The translations under genes were made by a program, and so were the position numbers. A model generated the notes under the pieces. That model saw nothing but the letters and a program-made list of their open reading frames with translations. It ran no database searches and was not told the origin of the DNA. 6,371 nt of DNA from contig DATILC010000252.1 of assembly GCA_035476855.1 (NCBI GenBank), positions 1 to 6,371 of the forward strand. The letters are read 5' to 3'. The stretch comes from Solimonas_A sp035476855 (GTDB taxonomy: Bacteria > Pseudomonadota > Gammaproteobacteria > Nevskiales > Nevskiaceae). This document shows, one piece after another, positions 1-5,731 of the stretch. Numbering within the stretch: position 1 is the first letter of the stretch; each line of letters begins with the position of its first letter.

Positions 1-1
1 G

Positions 2-406
2 CCCCTGGTCGGTGGCGATATCGTCCACGTCCCCGATGCCGCGGATGACCAGATTTTCGTCCTGGGCGAAGTCGCCAAGCCGGCCCCGGTGCGCATGCGT
101 CAGCGCGTCGCGACCCTGACCGAGGTGCTGACCGCCGCCGGCGGACTCGACCACACCCGTGCGGATGACTCCGGCGTGCTGGTGTTCCGTCGCCCGGACC
201 GTACCGCCGAGAAGCCGCAGGCGACGATCTTCGCCCTCGACATGTCACGTCCCGAGGGCATGCTGCTGGCCAGTGAGTTTGAACTGGCGCCGCGTGACGT
301 CGTCTATGTAAAGGCTACGGGCTTTGCGCAGTACAATAGTGTCATCGGGCAACTGTTGCCCACCATTACGGCCGTCTTCCAGCTGGATCGCCTGATCAAC
401 GACTAG
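2..406 (+). CDS. wza: Polysaccharide export outer-membrane protein, Wza family (3' part only)
   Basis: The C-terminal 134 residues of a Wza-like outer-membrane lipoprotein, which forms the channel through which capsule or exopolysaccharide leaves the cell. The reading frame is open from the first bases of the window, so the signal peptide, lipobox and most of the periplasmic domains lie upstream. Visible is an SLBB-type segment: a 'FVLGEVAKPAPV' strand, then 'LTEVLTAAGGLD' and, about 60 residues later, 'FELAPRDVVYVKATG'. This is the usual order at the end of Wza. The last residues (YNSVIGQLLPTITAVFQLDRL) match the place of the C-terminal amphipathic helix that builds the outer-membrane barrel in Wza. 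The stop is TAG at 404-406. The Wzc-type kinase follows on the same strand, the expected partner across the periplasm. Family assignment is confident; whether the product is capsule or another exopolysaccharide cannot be told. Confidence 0.9.
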   Translation, partial: PLVGGDIVHVPDAADDQIFVLGEVAKPAPVRMRQRVATLTEVLTAAGGLDHTRADDSGVLVFRRPDRTAEKPQATIFALDMSRPEGMLLASEFELAPRDVVYVKATGFAQYNSVIGQLLPTITAVFQLDRLIND

Positions 407-434
407 GCACCACATCGCAGTTCCAGGCGGCATA

Positions 435-480
435 CCGGCCCTGTCGGCTGGCATGCGTCGCTGTCTGCCTGCAGGGCCGG
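435..480 (+). promoter_or_regulatory. Possible RNA hairpin between wza and wzc
   Basis: In the 110-base gap after wza, CCGGCCCTG (435-443) and CAGGGCCGG (472-480) are perfect 9-base reverse complements enclosing 28 bases. An inner GGCA/TGCC pair (450-453 with 466-469) could add a second stem. A competing pairing, CTGCC (465-469) with GGCAG (479-483), would exclude the large stem. No U-run follows directly; the nearest is TTTT at 496-499. It could be a partial terminator, an mRNA-stability element or a leader structure for wzc. No clear sigma-70 promoter is visible in this gap, so wzc is probably co-transcribed with wza. Confidence 0.35.
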
Positions 481-507
481 CAGCCGCGGCGCCTGTTTTC
501 CATCCAT

Positions 508-512
508 GAGAG
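508..512 (+). promoter_or_regulatory. Ribosome-binding site of the Wzc-type kinase
   Basis: GAGAG lies 4 bases before the ATG at 517. An in-frame TTG directly precedes that ATG (514-516), so translation could start one codon earlier. An ATG at 506 is out of frame and runs into TGA after three codons. ATG at 517 is preferred because it is the stronger start codon, although the spacing is slightly short. Confidence 0.5.
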
Positions 513-516
513 TTTG

Positions 517-2793
517 ATGAACAATCCGGACATTAACCCCAACCTGGGCCAGCAGCTGTCGATGCCGGGCCCGAGCGAATCCGACGCGGTGGGGCTGCAT
601 GACATCATCGGCGTCTTCCTCGAAGGGCGCCTGCTGATCGCCCTGACCGTGCTGATCGGCGCGCTGCTGGCCGGCTTCTACGGCTGGGTTGCGACGCCGA
701 TCTACCGGGCGGATGCGCTGGTCCAGGTCGAGACCAAGGACCGCAGCATGAACGCGGCCCTCGGCGATGTCGCGGAACTGCTGGGTGCCGAGGCGCCGGT
801 CACCGCCGAGATCGAGATCATCCGCAGCCGCATGGTGGTCGGGAAAGTGGTCGACACCCTGCAGATGGACGTGGTCGCCACGCCGCGCTACCTGCCCCTG
901 ATCGGTGAAGCCATTGTCCGGAGCCGCGGCGTCAAGGCCGAACTGCTGCCGCCGCTGCTCGGTTTCCGGTCCTTCGCCTGGGGCGGGGAGAAGATCAGGC
1001 TGTCATCGCTGAAGCTGCCCCCTGAACTCGTCGGCAAGCAATTCCTGCTGCGCGCCACGCAGCGCGGCTTCCTGGTATTCGATCCCGAAGGTTCGACTCT
1101 GTTCCAGGGCGAGGCGGGCAAGACCGTCACCGCACAGACGCCATGGGGTGAGGCCAGCATCTTCGTGCAGGAGCTGCGCGCCAACCCGGGTACCGAGTTC
1201 GATCTGCTGCGCATGCACCCCGCTGCCGCGATCGCCAAGCTGCAGACCAGCCTTCAGGTGCTGGAACGCGGCAAGCAGTCCGGCATGATCAGCCTGTCGA
1301 TCGAAGGCGAGGACCGCGCCGGCGTGGCCGCGATCGTCAACCAGATTGCGGTCGAGTACCAGAAGCAGAACGTCGAGCGCCGTTCGGCCGAGGCCGCCCA
1401 GACCCTGGAATTCCTCGGCGAGCAGCTGCCCAAGCTCAAGGAGCAGCTCGAGGCTGCCGAAGCGGCCATCAACCAGTTCCGCCTGCGCCAGGGTTCGGCT
1501 GACCTGACCAAGGAAACCGAACTCATCCTGCAGCAGAGCGTGACCCTGGAAAGCGAGCGCATGGGCCTGATGCAGCGTCGCCAGGAAGCGATGCAGCGCT
1601 TTACCAGCAGCCATCCGGTGATCCAGGCGCTGGACGGCCAGATCGCGCAGATCGGTGCATCCCAAGGGGCGGTCCTGGGGCGCGTCAAGAACCTGCCGGA
1701 GACGCAGCAGGAGCTGCTGCGCCTGTCGCGTGACGTCGAGGTCAACACCCAGATGTACACCGCGCTGCTCAACAACTCCCAGGAGTTGCAGATCGCCAAG
1801 GCCGGTACGGTCGGCAACGTGCGCGTGGTCGACGTTGCCCTCGCGCCGCGCCTGCCGGCCAAGCCGCGCAAGGGCCTGATCGTGCTGATGGGCGTCGTGC
1901 TGGGCGCTTTTGCCGGCGTGCTGCTGGTGTTCGTCCGCCGCGCCCTGCATCGTGGCATCGAAGATCCCTCGATCGTCGAGCAGCAACTCGGCCTGCCGAC
2001 CTATGCCTCGGTGCCGTTCTCCAACGAACAGCGCGATATCGCCCGCGCCATCAAGCGTGGCAAGGGGGGCGAGGGCGCCAGCCAGATCCTGGCGGTGATG
2101 GATTCGCAGAACGTCGCGGTGGAGGCGCTGCGCAGCCTGCGCACCTCGCTGCATTTCGCGCTGTTGGAAGCCAACAACAACATCGTGATGCTGACCGGTC
2201 CTTCGCCGGGCCTGGGCAAGTCCTTCATCTCCATCAATCTCGGCGCGGTGCTGGCCATGTCCGGCAAGAGCGTCGTCGTGATCGACGCCGACTTGCGTCG
2301 CGGTCATCTGCACGACTATCTGTCGGCCGAGCGCACCCCTGGCGTCAGCGACTACGTTGCCGGCGACGCGACGCTGGAGCAGATCACCAAGGTCACCGAG
2401 GTGCAGGGCCTGAGCTTCATCCCCACCGGCACGGTGCCGCCGAATCCGGCCGAACTGCTGCTGCACGAACGTTTCACCGACATGCTCAAGCAATTGTCCG
2501 AGAAGTACGACCATGTGCTGGTGGATACCCCGCCGGTGCTGGCCGTGACCGACGCGGCTGTCATCGGCCGCCACGCCGGGTGCACGCTGCTGGTGCTGAA
2601 GGCTGGCGAGCATCCGCTGCGGGCGATCGAGGAAACCGCGCGTCGCCTGCGTCACGCCGGTGTGCAGCTGCGCGGCACGCTGTTCAACCAGATCGGTTCA
2701 CGCGGTGCTTACGGCTATGGCAATGGCTATGGCTACGGCTATGGCTACGGCTACAAGTACGGCTATTCGTACGCCTACCGCAGCAAGAAGTAA
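517..2793 (+). CDS. wzc: Wzc-type polysaccharide co-polymerase / BY-family tyrosine autokinase
   Basis: A 758-residue inner-membrane protein expected to control polysaccharide chain length and export together with Wza. Layout: a short cytoplasmic N-terminus; a Wzz-type domain with a first membrane helix at about 38-59; a large periplasmic region with a Glu/Gln/Ala-rich coiled coil at about 280-375 ending in 'SHPVIQAL'; a GNVR motif (433-436) followed by Pro-rich 'PRLPAKPRK'; a second membrane helix at about 454-473; then the cytoplasmic kinase. Kinase motifs are all present: the oligomerisation motif ExxRxxR (E536, R539, R542), Walker A GPSPGLGKS (561-569, K568), Walker A' with D590 and D592, and Walker B VDTPP with D670. 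The tail carries 11 tyrosines (732-754) as autophosphorylation sites. Length is close to the roughly 720-residue family norm. The kinase is fused to the membrane part, as in proteobacteria, not split as in Firmicutes. Which polysaccharide it serves is not visible here. Confidence 0.95.
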   Translation: MNNPDINPNLGQQLSMPGPSESDAVGLHDIIGVFLEGRLLIALTVLIGALLAGFYGWVATPIYRADALVQVETKDRSMNAALGDVAELLGAEAPVTAEIEIIRSRMVVGKVVDTLQMDVVATPRYLPLIGEAIVRSRGVKAELLPPLLGFRSFAWGGEKIRLSSLKLPPELVGKQFLLRATQRGFLVFDPEGSTLFQGEAGKTVTAQTPWGEASIFVQELRANPGTEFDLLRMHPAAAIAKLQTSLQVLERGKQSGMISLSIEGEDRAGVAAIVNQIAVEYQKQNVERRSAEAAQTLEFLGEQLPKLKEQLEAAEAAINQFRLRQGSADLTKETELILQQSVTLESERMGLMQRRQEAMQRFTSSHPVIQALDGQIAQIGASQGAVLGRVKNLPETQQELLRLSRDVEVNTQMYTALLNNSQELQIAKAGTVGNVRVVDVALAPRLPAKPRKGLIVLMGVVLGAFAGVLLVFVRRALHRGIEDPSIVEQQLGLPTYASVPFSNEQRDIARAIKRGKGGEGASQILAVMDSQNVAVEALRSLRTSLHFALLEANNNIVMLTGPSPGLGKSFISINLGAVLAMSGKSVVVIDADLRRGHLHDYLSAERTPGVSDYVAGDATLEQITKVTEVQGLSFIPTGTVPPNPAELLLHERFTDMLKQLSEKYDHVLVDTPPVLAVTDAAVIGRHAGCTLLVLKAGEHPLRAIEETARRLRHAGVQLRGTLFNQIGSRGAYGYGNGYGYGYGYGYKYGYSYAYRSKK
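2713..2766 (+). repeat. Hexanucleotide tandem repeat encoding the Gly-Tyr tail of the kinase
   Basis: Nine consecutive 6-base units based on GGCTAY: seven are GGCTAT or GGCTAC, one is GGCAAT (2719-2724) and one is AAGTAC (2755-2760). Flanking units GCTTAC (2707), TCGTAC (2767) and GCCTAC (2773) look like diverged copies. Because the unit is two codons, gain or loss of units keeps the frame and changes only the number of Gly-Tyr pairs. Resulting tyrosines are at residues 732, 734 and every second residue from 738 to 754. Confidence 0.9.
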
Positions 2794-2798
2794 GGCTA

Positions 2799-2821
2799 CG
2801 GCGCGGCGTATCGCCGCGCCG
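2799..2821. terminator. Perfect GC hairpin between convergent genes, possible shared terminator
   Basis: CGGCGCGGCG (2799-2808) and CGCCGCGCCG (2812-2821) pair perfectly as a 10-base stem with a 3-base TAT loop. It sits 5 bases after the kinase stop and 23 bases after the phosphatase stop on the other strand. That is the place for a bidirectional terminator. Neither strand shows a clear U-run next to the stem, so intrinsic termination may be weak; it may instead protect the 3' ends or assist Rho. Confidence 0.55.
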
Positions 2822-2844
2822 GATTCGCCCGGCTGCCGTCGGCC

Positions 2845-3279
2845 TCAGAGGCGGCGGAGCCAGTCCTCGACGCCCTGGTCGATGTCGGCCAGGGCTTTCT
2901 CGAAAGCCTCGCGCGGCAGCCGGTAGGGATCGGCGACGTCGCGGTCCTTGCTCCACTTCAGGAACTTGTGCACGCGGCCGCGCAGCGCCGGGTACTGCTG
3001 CATGATCCAGTCGCTGTGCGTGCGATCCATGGTCAGGATCAGGTCCATCGACGACAGCAGGGGCAGGGTGGCCTGCTGGGCGCGGTGCGCCCCGATGTCG
3101 ATGCCGCGCTCGGCCATCAGCTCGCAGACCATCGGATCGGCCGGGTGACCGACCAGGGCGCCGATGCCTGCCGACAGCACCGTGCGGTTCTTGCCTTCCA
3201 GTCGCTGGCGCAGCAGCACTTCGCCGATGGGGCTGCGGCAGATGTTGCCGGTGCAGACCACGATGATCCGGTTGAACAT
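2845..3279 (-). CDS. wzb: Low-molecular-weight protein tyrosine phosphatase (Wzb-like)
   Basis: A 144-residue cytoplasmic phosphatase of the LMW-PTP family. The signature loop CX5RS is intact near the N-terminus as CTGNICRS (nucleophile C9, phosphate-binding R15, S16). The general acid is D117 in 'VADPYR', the usual DPY context. Length matches E. coli Wzb (147 residues). The expected role is removal of phosphate from the tyrosine tail of the neighbouring Wzc-type kinase, which cycles polysaccharide export; that partner is inferred from the 51-base distance and family knowledge. The gene is on the opposite strand, convergent with the kinase, and 11 bases downstream of suhB, so it is probably transcribed with suhB and not with the export genes. 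Start ATG at 3277-3279 is supported by a good ribosome-binding site. Family call is firm; the wzb name is by context, and an Etp/YwlE-type general phosphatase is the alternative. Confidence 0.92.
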   Translation of the reverse strand: MFNRIIVVCTGNICRSPIGEVLLRQRLEGKNRTVLSAGIGALVGHPADPMVCELMAERGIDIGAHRAQQATLPLLSSMDLILTMDRTHSDWIMQQYPALRGRVHKFLKWSKDRDVADPYRLPREAFEKALADIDQGVEDWLRRL

Positions 3280-3287
3280 GGCGCCGG

Positions 3288-3292
3288 ACCTC
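3288..3292 (-). promoter_or_regulatory. Ribosome-binding site of the phosphatase, overlapping the suhB stop
   Basis: On the minus strand the sequence reads TGAGGT: TGA is the suhB stop (3293-3291) and GAGGT is a strong Shine-Dalgarno sequence 8 bases before the phosphatase ATG. Ribosomes finishing suhB therefore stop on the binding site of the next gene, which suggests translational coupling. Confidence 0.75.
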
Positions 3293-4064
3293 AGCGCAGC
3301 AGCATGCTGTGGACGCTGTCGGCCAGCTTCGAGGCGGAGGCCAGGACGTTGCCGGTCTGCAGGATGTCGGCCTTCTCGTCGAGCAGTTCGCGCACCACGC
3401 CGCCCGCCTCCTGCACCATCACCAGACCCGCGGCGATGTCCCAGGGCTTGAGGTTGAGCTCCCAGAAGGCCTCGAGGCGCCCGGAAGCGACGTAGGCCAG
3501 GTCCAGCGCGGCCGAGCCGGCTCGACGCACGCCGGCGGTGCCGGCGGCGACATTGCGCAGCATCGGCAGGTAGCGGTCCAGGTATTCCTCCTGCAGCGGT
3601 ACGCCGGTGCCGATCACGGCCTCGTCGAGATCCTTGCAGTTGCTGACGCGCATGCGGCGGTTGTTGAGCAGCGCACCGCCGCCGCGCGAGGCGACGTACA
3701 GGTCCTGGGTGCAGGGGGCGTAGATCACGCCGTGCTCGAGGCGACCCTTCACCTGGATGCCGATCGACACCGCGAAATGCGGGATGCGGTGCAGGAAGTT
3801 GGTGGTGCCGTCGAGCGGATCGATGATCCAGGTGACGTCGCTGTCGCCCTGGGCACCGCTTTCCTCGGCCAGGATCGCGTGCTGCGGGTAGGCCTTGTGG
3901 ATCAGCGCGATGATCTCGCGCTCGGCGCCGCGGTCGACCTGGGTGACGAAGTCATTGCGGCTCTTGCGTTCCACCTGGAGCTGATCGCTGCGCTCGTAGT
4001 GACGCATGATGAAGTTGCCACCGGCACGGGCGGCGGACACGGCGATATTGACCAGCGGGTGCAT
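3291..4064 (-). CDS. suhB: Inositol-1-monophosphatase family protein SuhB
   Basis: A 257-residue Mg2+-dependent phosphatase of the inositol monophosphatase family. Metal-site motifs are intact: EES at E67-E68, 'DPLDGTTNF' at 82-90 (D82, D85, T87), and 'WDIAAG' at 208-213 (D209) followed by 'EAGG'. These match SuhB of E. coli (267 residues), which hydrolyses inositol 1-phosphate in vitro but acts in the cell mainly as a Nus factor in rRNA antitermination. Whether this copy has that role is inferred from the family. The start chosen is the ATG at 4062-4064, giving 'MHPLVNIAVSAARAGG', the usual SuhB beginning; the frame runs four codons further to a TTG at 4076, but nothing supports that start. 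It is the first gene of a probable two-gene operon with the tyrosine phosphatase and is divergent from trmJ, as in E. coli. Confidence 0.93.
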   Translation of the reverse strand: MHPLVNIAVSAARAGGNFIMRHYERSDQLQVERKSRNDFVTQVDRGAEREIIALIHKAYPQHAILAEESGAQGDSDVTWIIDPLDGTTNFLHRIPHFAVSIGIQVKGRLEHGVIYAPCTQDLYVASRGGGALLNNRRMRVSNCKDLDEAVIGTGVPLQEEYLDRYLPMLRNVAAGTAGVRRAGSAALDLAYVASGRLEAFWELNLKPWDIAAGLVMVQEAGGVVRELLDEKADILQTGNVLASASKLADSVHSMLLR

Positions 4065-4103
4065 GGCGGAACCCAAGGAATGGAAAGGAGCGAAGGGGAG
4101 GGA

Positions 4104-4114
4104 GATAGAATATC
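4104..4114. promoter_or_regulatory. Divergent suhB/trmJ promoter core
   Basis: The 54-base gap between suhB and trmJ contains GATAGAATATC, with GATA and TATC as mirror-image arms. On the plus strand TAGAAT (4106-4111) matches the sigma-70 -10 consensus at five of six positions and would place a transcript start at about 4118-4119, at or next to the trmJ start codon. On the minus strand TATTCT (4113-4108) is a weaker -10 candidate for suhB. No good -35 element is seen for either; TGGAAA at 4081-4086 is the best for trmJ but with a long 19-base spacer. Confidence 0.45.
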
Positions 4115-4118
4115 ACGC

Positions 4119-4916
4119 ATGTCCGCCGAATCCGCCGTCAACCTGCTGCAAAACGTCCGCGTCGTCCTGGTCTCGACCCAGCATCCGGGCAATATCGGCT
4201 CCACCGCCCGGGCCATGCTGACGATGGGCCTGACCGAACTGGTGCTGGTCAATCCCGAGCGCTATCCCCATCCGCAGGCCCGGGCCACCGCCGCCGGCGC
4301 CGTCGAGGTACTGGACCGCGCGCGCATCGTCGACACGCTGGACGAGGCGCTGGTGGGCTGCGTCTGGGTGGTGGGCCTGTCGGCGCGGGTGCGCCATCTC
4401 GGCGATGAGCCGTTCACGCCCTGGGCCGCCGCCGAGCGCGCCCTGGCAATCGCGCAGAACAACCCGGTGGCCCTGGTGTTCGGCTGCGAGCGCACCGGCC
4501 TCAGCAACGAGGAACTGGACCGCTGCCACGCCCGCACCCTGATCCCGGCCAACCCCGGCTATACCTCGCTGAACCTGTCGCAGGCGGTGCAGATCATGGC
4601 CTACGAGCTGCGCAAGGCGGCGCTGCCGGAGGTGCCCAAGGTCTCCAGCAAGGAGGGGCACCCCTGGTACCAGCCGCCTACTGCCGACGAGATGGAGCGC
4701 TACTACGAGCACCTGCAGCGCATCCTGCTTTCGACCGGCTTCCTCGATCCGGCCAACCCGCGGCACCTGATGCGGCGCCTGCGGCAGTTCTACAACCGCG
4801 CCCTGCCGGACAAGAACGAGCTCAACATCCTGCGCGGCATCCTGACCTCGTTCGAGCGCCCCAAGGGCCGGCGGGTGCCGCTGTCGCCTGCGGAAGACGG
4901 CACCCCGGAACAGTAG
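4119..4916 (+). CDS. trmJ: tRNA (cytidine/uridine-2'-O-)-methyltransferase TrmJ
   Basis: A 265-residue SPOUT-class methyltransferase that uses S-adenosylmethionine to methylate the 2'-OH of nucleotide 32 in certain tRNAs. The three knot motifs are visible in order: 'STQHPGNIGSTARAM' (19-33, with R31 in the catalytic arginine place), 'LVFGCERTGLSNEEL' (about 119-133, G122-E124-R125), and 'IPANPGYTSLNLSQAVQIMAYEL' in two parts from I142 (N145, S150-L151-N152 and S154-Q155). The C-terminal part (about 180-265) is helical and charged, as in E. coli TrmJ (246 residues). The start is the ATG at 4119; upstream codons in this frame are only the antisense of suhB. A GGAGGGAG tract at 4097-4104 lies 14 bases before the ATG, too far for a normal ribosome-binding site, so a leaderless message is possible. 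It is followed by cysE after 43 bases. Confidence 0.93.
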   Translation: MSAESAVNLLQNVRVVLVSTQHPGNIGSTARAMLTMGLTELVLVNPERYPHPQARATAAGAVEVLDRARIVDTLDEALVGCVWVVGLSARVRHLGDEPFTPWAAAERALAIAQNNPVALVFGCERTGLSNEELDRCHARTLIPANPGYTSLNLSQAVQIMAYELRKAALPEVPKVSSKEGHPWYQPPTADEMERYYEHLQRILLSTGFLDPANPRHLMRRLRQFYNRALPDKNELNILRGILTSFERPKGRRVPLSPAEDGTPEQ

Positions 4917-4923
4917 AACGGTC

Positions 4924-4929
4924 TAAAAT
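4924..4929 (+). promoter_or_regulatory. Possible -10 element of a cysE promoter
   Basis: TAAAAT, within CTAAAATCCGC, matches the sigma-70 -10 consensus at five of six positions and stands out in the GC-rich surroundings. It would start transcription at about 4936, leaving a leader of about 24 bases with a ribosome-binding site. No convincing -35 lies 16-18 bases upstream. The motif begins only 8 bases after the trmJ stop, so cysE may be driven both by this and by read-through from trmJ. Confidence 0.5.
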
Positions 4930-4950
4930 CCGCGCCTTGCAGCGCTTTTC

Positions 4951-4954
4951 GAGG
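4951..4954 (+). promoter_or_regulatory. Ribosome-binding site of cysE
   Basis: GAGG lies 5 bases before the ATG at 4960 and supports that start. The protein then begins in the usual short N-terminal helix of this CysE subtype. Confidence 0.6.
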
Positions 4955-4959
4955 CCTCC

Positions 4960-5730
4960 ATGTTCGCCCGCATCCGTGAAGACATTGCCAGCGTGTTCCA
5001 GCGCGACCCCGCCGCGCGTACCACCTGGGAAGTGCTCACCTGCTATCCGGGCCTGCATGCGGTCTGGATGCACCGCGTCGCCAATGTGTTGTGGACCAGT
5101 GGCTGGCGCTGGCTGGCGCGCTGGCTGGCGCACTGGTCGCGCTGGCTGACCGGCATCGAGATCCATCCGGGCGCGAAGATCGGCCGCCGCCTGTTCATCG
5201 ACCATGGCATGGGCGTGGTGATCGGCGAGACCGCCGAGATCGGCGACGACGTCACCCTCTATCAGGGCGTGACCCTGGGCGGCACCAGCTGGAACCAGGG
5301 CAAGCGTCATCCGACGCTGGGCAACAAGGTCGTGGTCGGCGGCGGCGCCAAGGTGCTGGGGCCGTTCCTGGTGGGCGAGGGCGCGCGCATCGGCTCCAAC
5401 GCCGTGGTGGTCAAGGAAGTGCCGCCCGGTGCCACCGCGGTCGGCATTCCCGCACGCATCGTGCAGGAACAGGCCGAGCCCTCGGACCAGGTCAAGGCGA
5501 TCGCCCAGACCCTGGGTTTCGACGCCTACGGCCTGTCGAAGGACATGCCGGACCCGGTGGCCGGTGCGATCTCGCGCATGCTCGGCCACATCCAGGAGCT
5601 GGACGAGCGCGTCGTGCAGCTGTGCAAGGTGCTGCACCAGATGGACGCCCGCATGCCGGAGACGGAGTTGTCGAAGCTGGAGCTGCCTGAATTCTGTGCT
5701 GAAGGCACGGTGATCAAGCGGGAGGGCTGA
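4960..5730 (+). CDS. cysE: Serine O-acetyltransferase
   Basis: A 256-residue cytoplasmic enzyme that transfers acetyl from acetyl-CoA to L-serine, giving O-acetylserine, the precursor of cysteine. A short helical N-terminus is followed by a left-handed beta-helix of hexapeptide repeats (about 66-170). The active-site histidine is H82 in 'IDHGMGVVIGET' (E. coli H158), and H117 in 'GKRHP' matches E. coli H193; E67 occupies the place of the paired acid D143, as in many short-form CysE proteins. The 'GGTSWNQGKRHPTL' loop and 'VGIPARIV' end of the beta-helix are typical. The first helical domain is shorter than in E. coli CysE (273 residues), while a C-terminal extension (about 175-256) carries a probable coiled coil, 'AISRMLGHIQELDERVVQLC'. 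Six tryptophans cluster at 45-62. The gene ends one base before the cysteine desulfurase, so the two form an operon linking cysteine supply and use. Confidence 0.94.
   Translation: MFARIREDIASVFQRDPAARTTWEVLTCYPGLHAVWMHRVANVLWTSGWRWLARWLAHWSRWLTGIEIHPGAKIGRRLFIDHGMGVVIGETAEIGDDVTLYQGVTLGGTSWNQGKRHPTLGNKVVVGGGAKVLGPFLVGEGARIGSNAVVVKEVPPGATAVGIPARIVQEQAEPSDQVKAIAQTLGFDAYGLSKDMPDPVAGAISRMLGHIQELDERVVQLCKVLHQMDARMPETELSKLELPEFCAEGTVIKREG
5106..5150 (+). repeat. In-frame 12-base repeats in cysE encoding RWLA units
   Basis: GCGCTGGCTGGC occurs twice in a row (5106-5117 and 5118-5129). A shortened 9-base copy GCACTGGTC (5130-5138) follows, then GCGCTGGCTGAC (5139-5150), which differs from the first two at one position. 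In the cysE frame this gives RWLA-RWLA-HWS-RWLT, a 4-4-3-4 spacing that puts tryptophans 51, 55, 59 and 62 on one side of a helix. Confidence 0.8.
5720..5726 (+). promoter_or_regulatory. Ribosome-binding site of the cysteine desulfurase
   Basis: GGGAGGG, inside the last codons of cysE, lies 5 bases before the ATG at 5732. It is a strong site and supports that start and coupled translation with cysE. Confidence 0.7.
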
Positions 5731-5731
5731 A

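Noticed and set aside
407..513. A possible JUMPstart/ops element for the export genes
   Set aside because: No ops-like GGCGGTAG sequence is present in the gap; such an element, if any, would be upstream of the operon outside the window.
1003..2655. A 550-codon open frame on the minus strand, antisense to the kinase gene
   Set aside because: It lies wholly inside wzc, has a Gln/His/Arg/Ala/Gly-rich composition typical of antisense reading of GC-rich genes, no recognisable motif and no ribosome-binding site.
2580..3005. Plus-strand open frame crossing the end of the kinase and into the phosphatase region
   Set aside because: It overlaps two well-supported genes in other frames and is Arg/Ala/Gly-rich low-complexity sequence without motifs.
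3309..4118. An upstream extension of the trmJ frame across suhB, giving 535 codons in all
   Set aside because: The extra 270 codons are the antisense of suhB, whose protein has all family motifs; the TrmJ family start fits the ATG at 4119.
5158..5160. Glu (E67) in CysE in place of the Asp paired with the catalytic His in E. coli
   Set aside because: It looked like a lost catalytic residue, but an 'EIHPGA' form is common in short-form CysE/EpsC proteins, so it is an accepted variant.
4822..5637. A 271-codon minus-strand open frame over cysE
   Set aside because: It is antisense to a clear serine acetyltransferase; His/Gly/Ala/Arg-rich composition and no family features.
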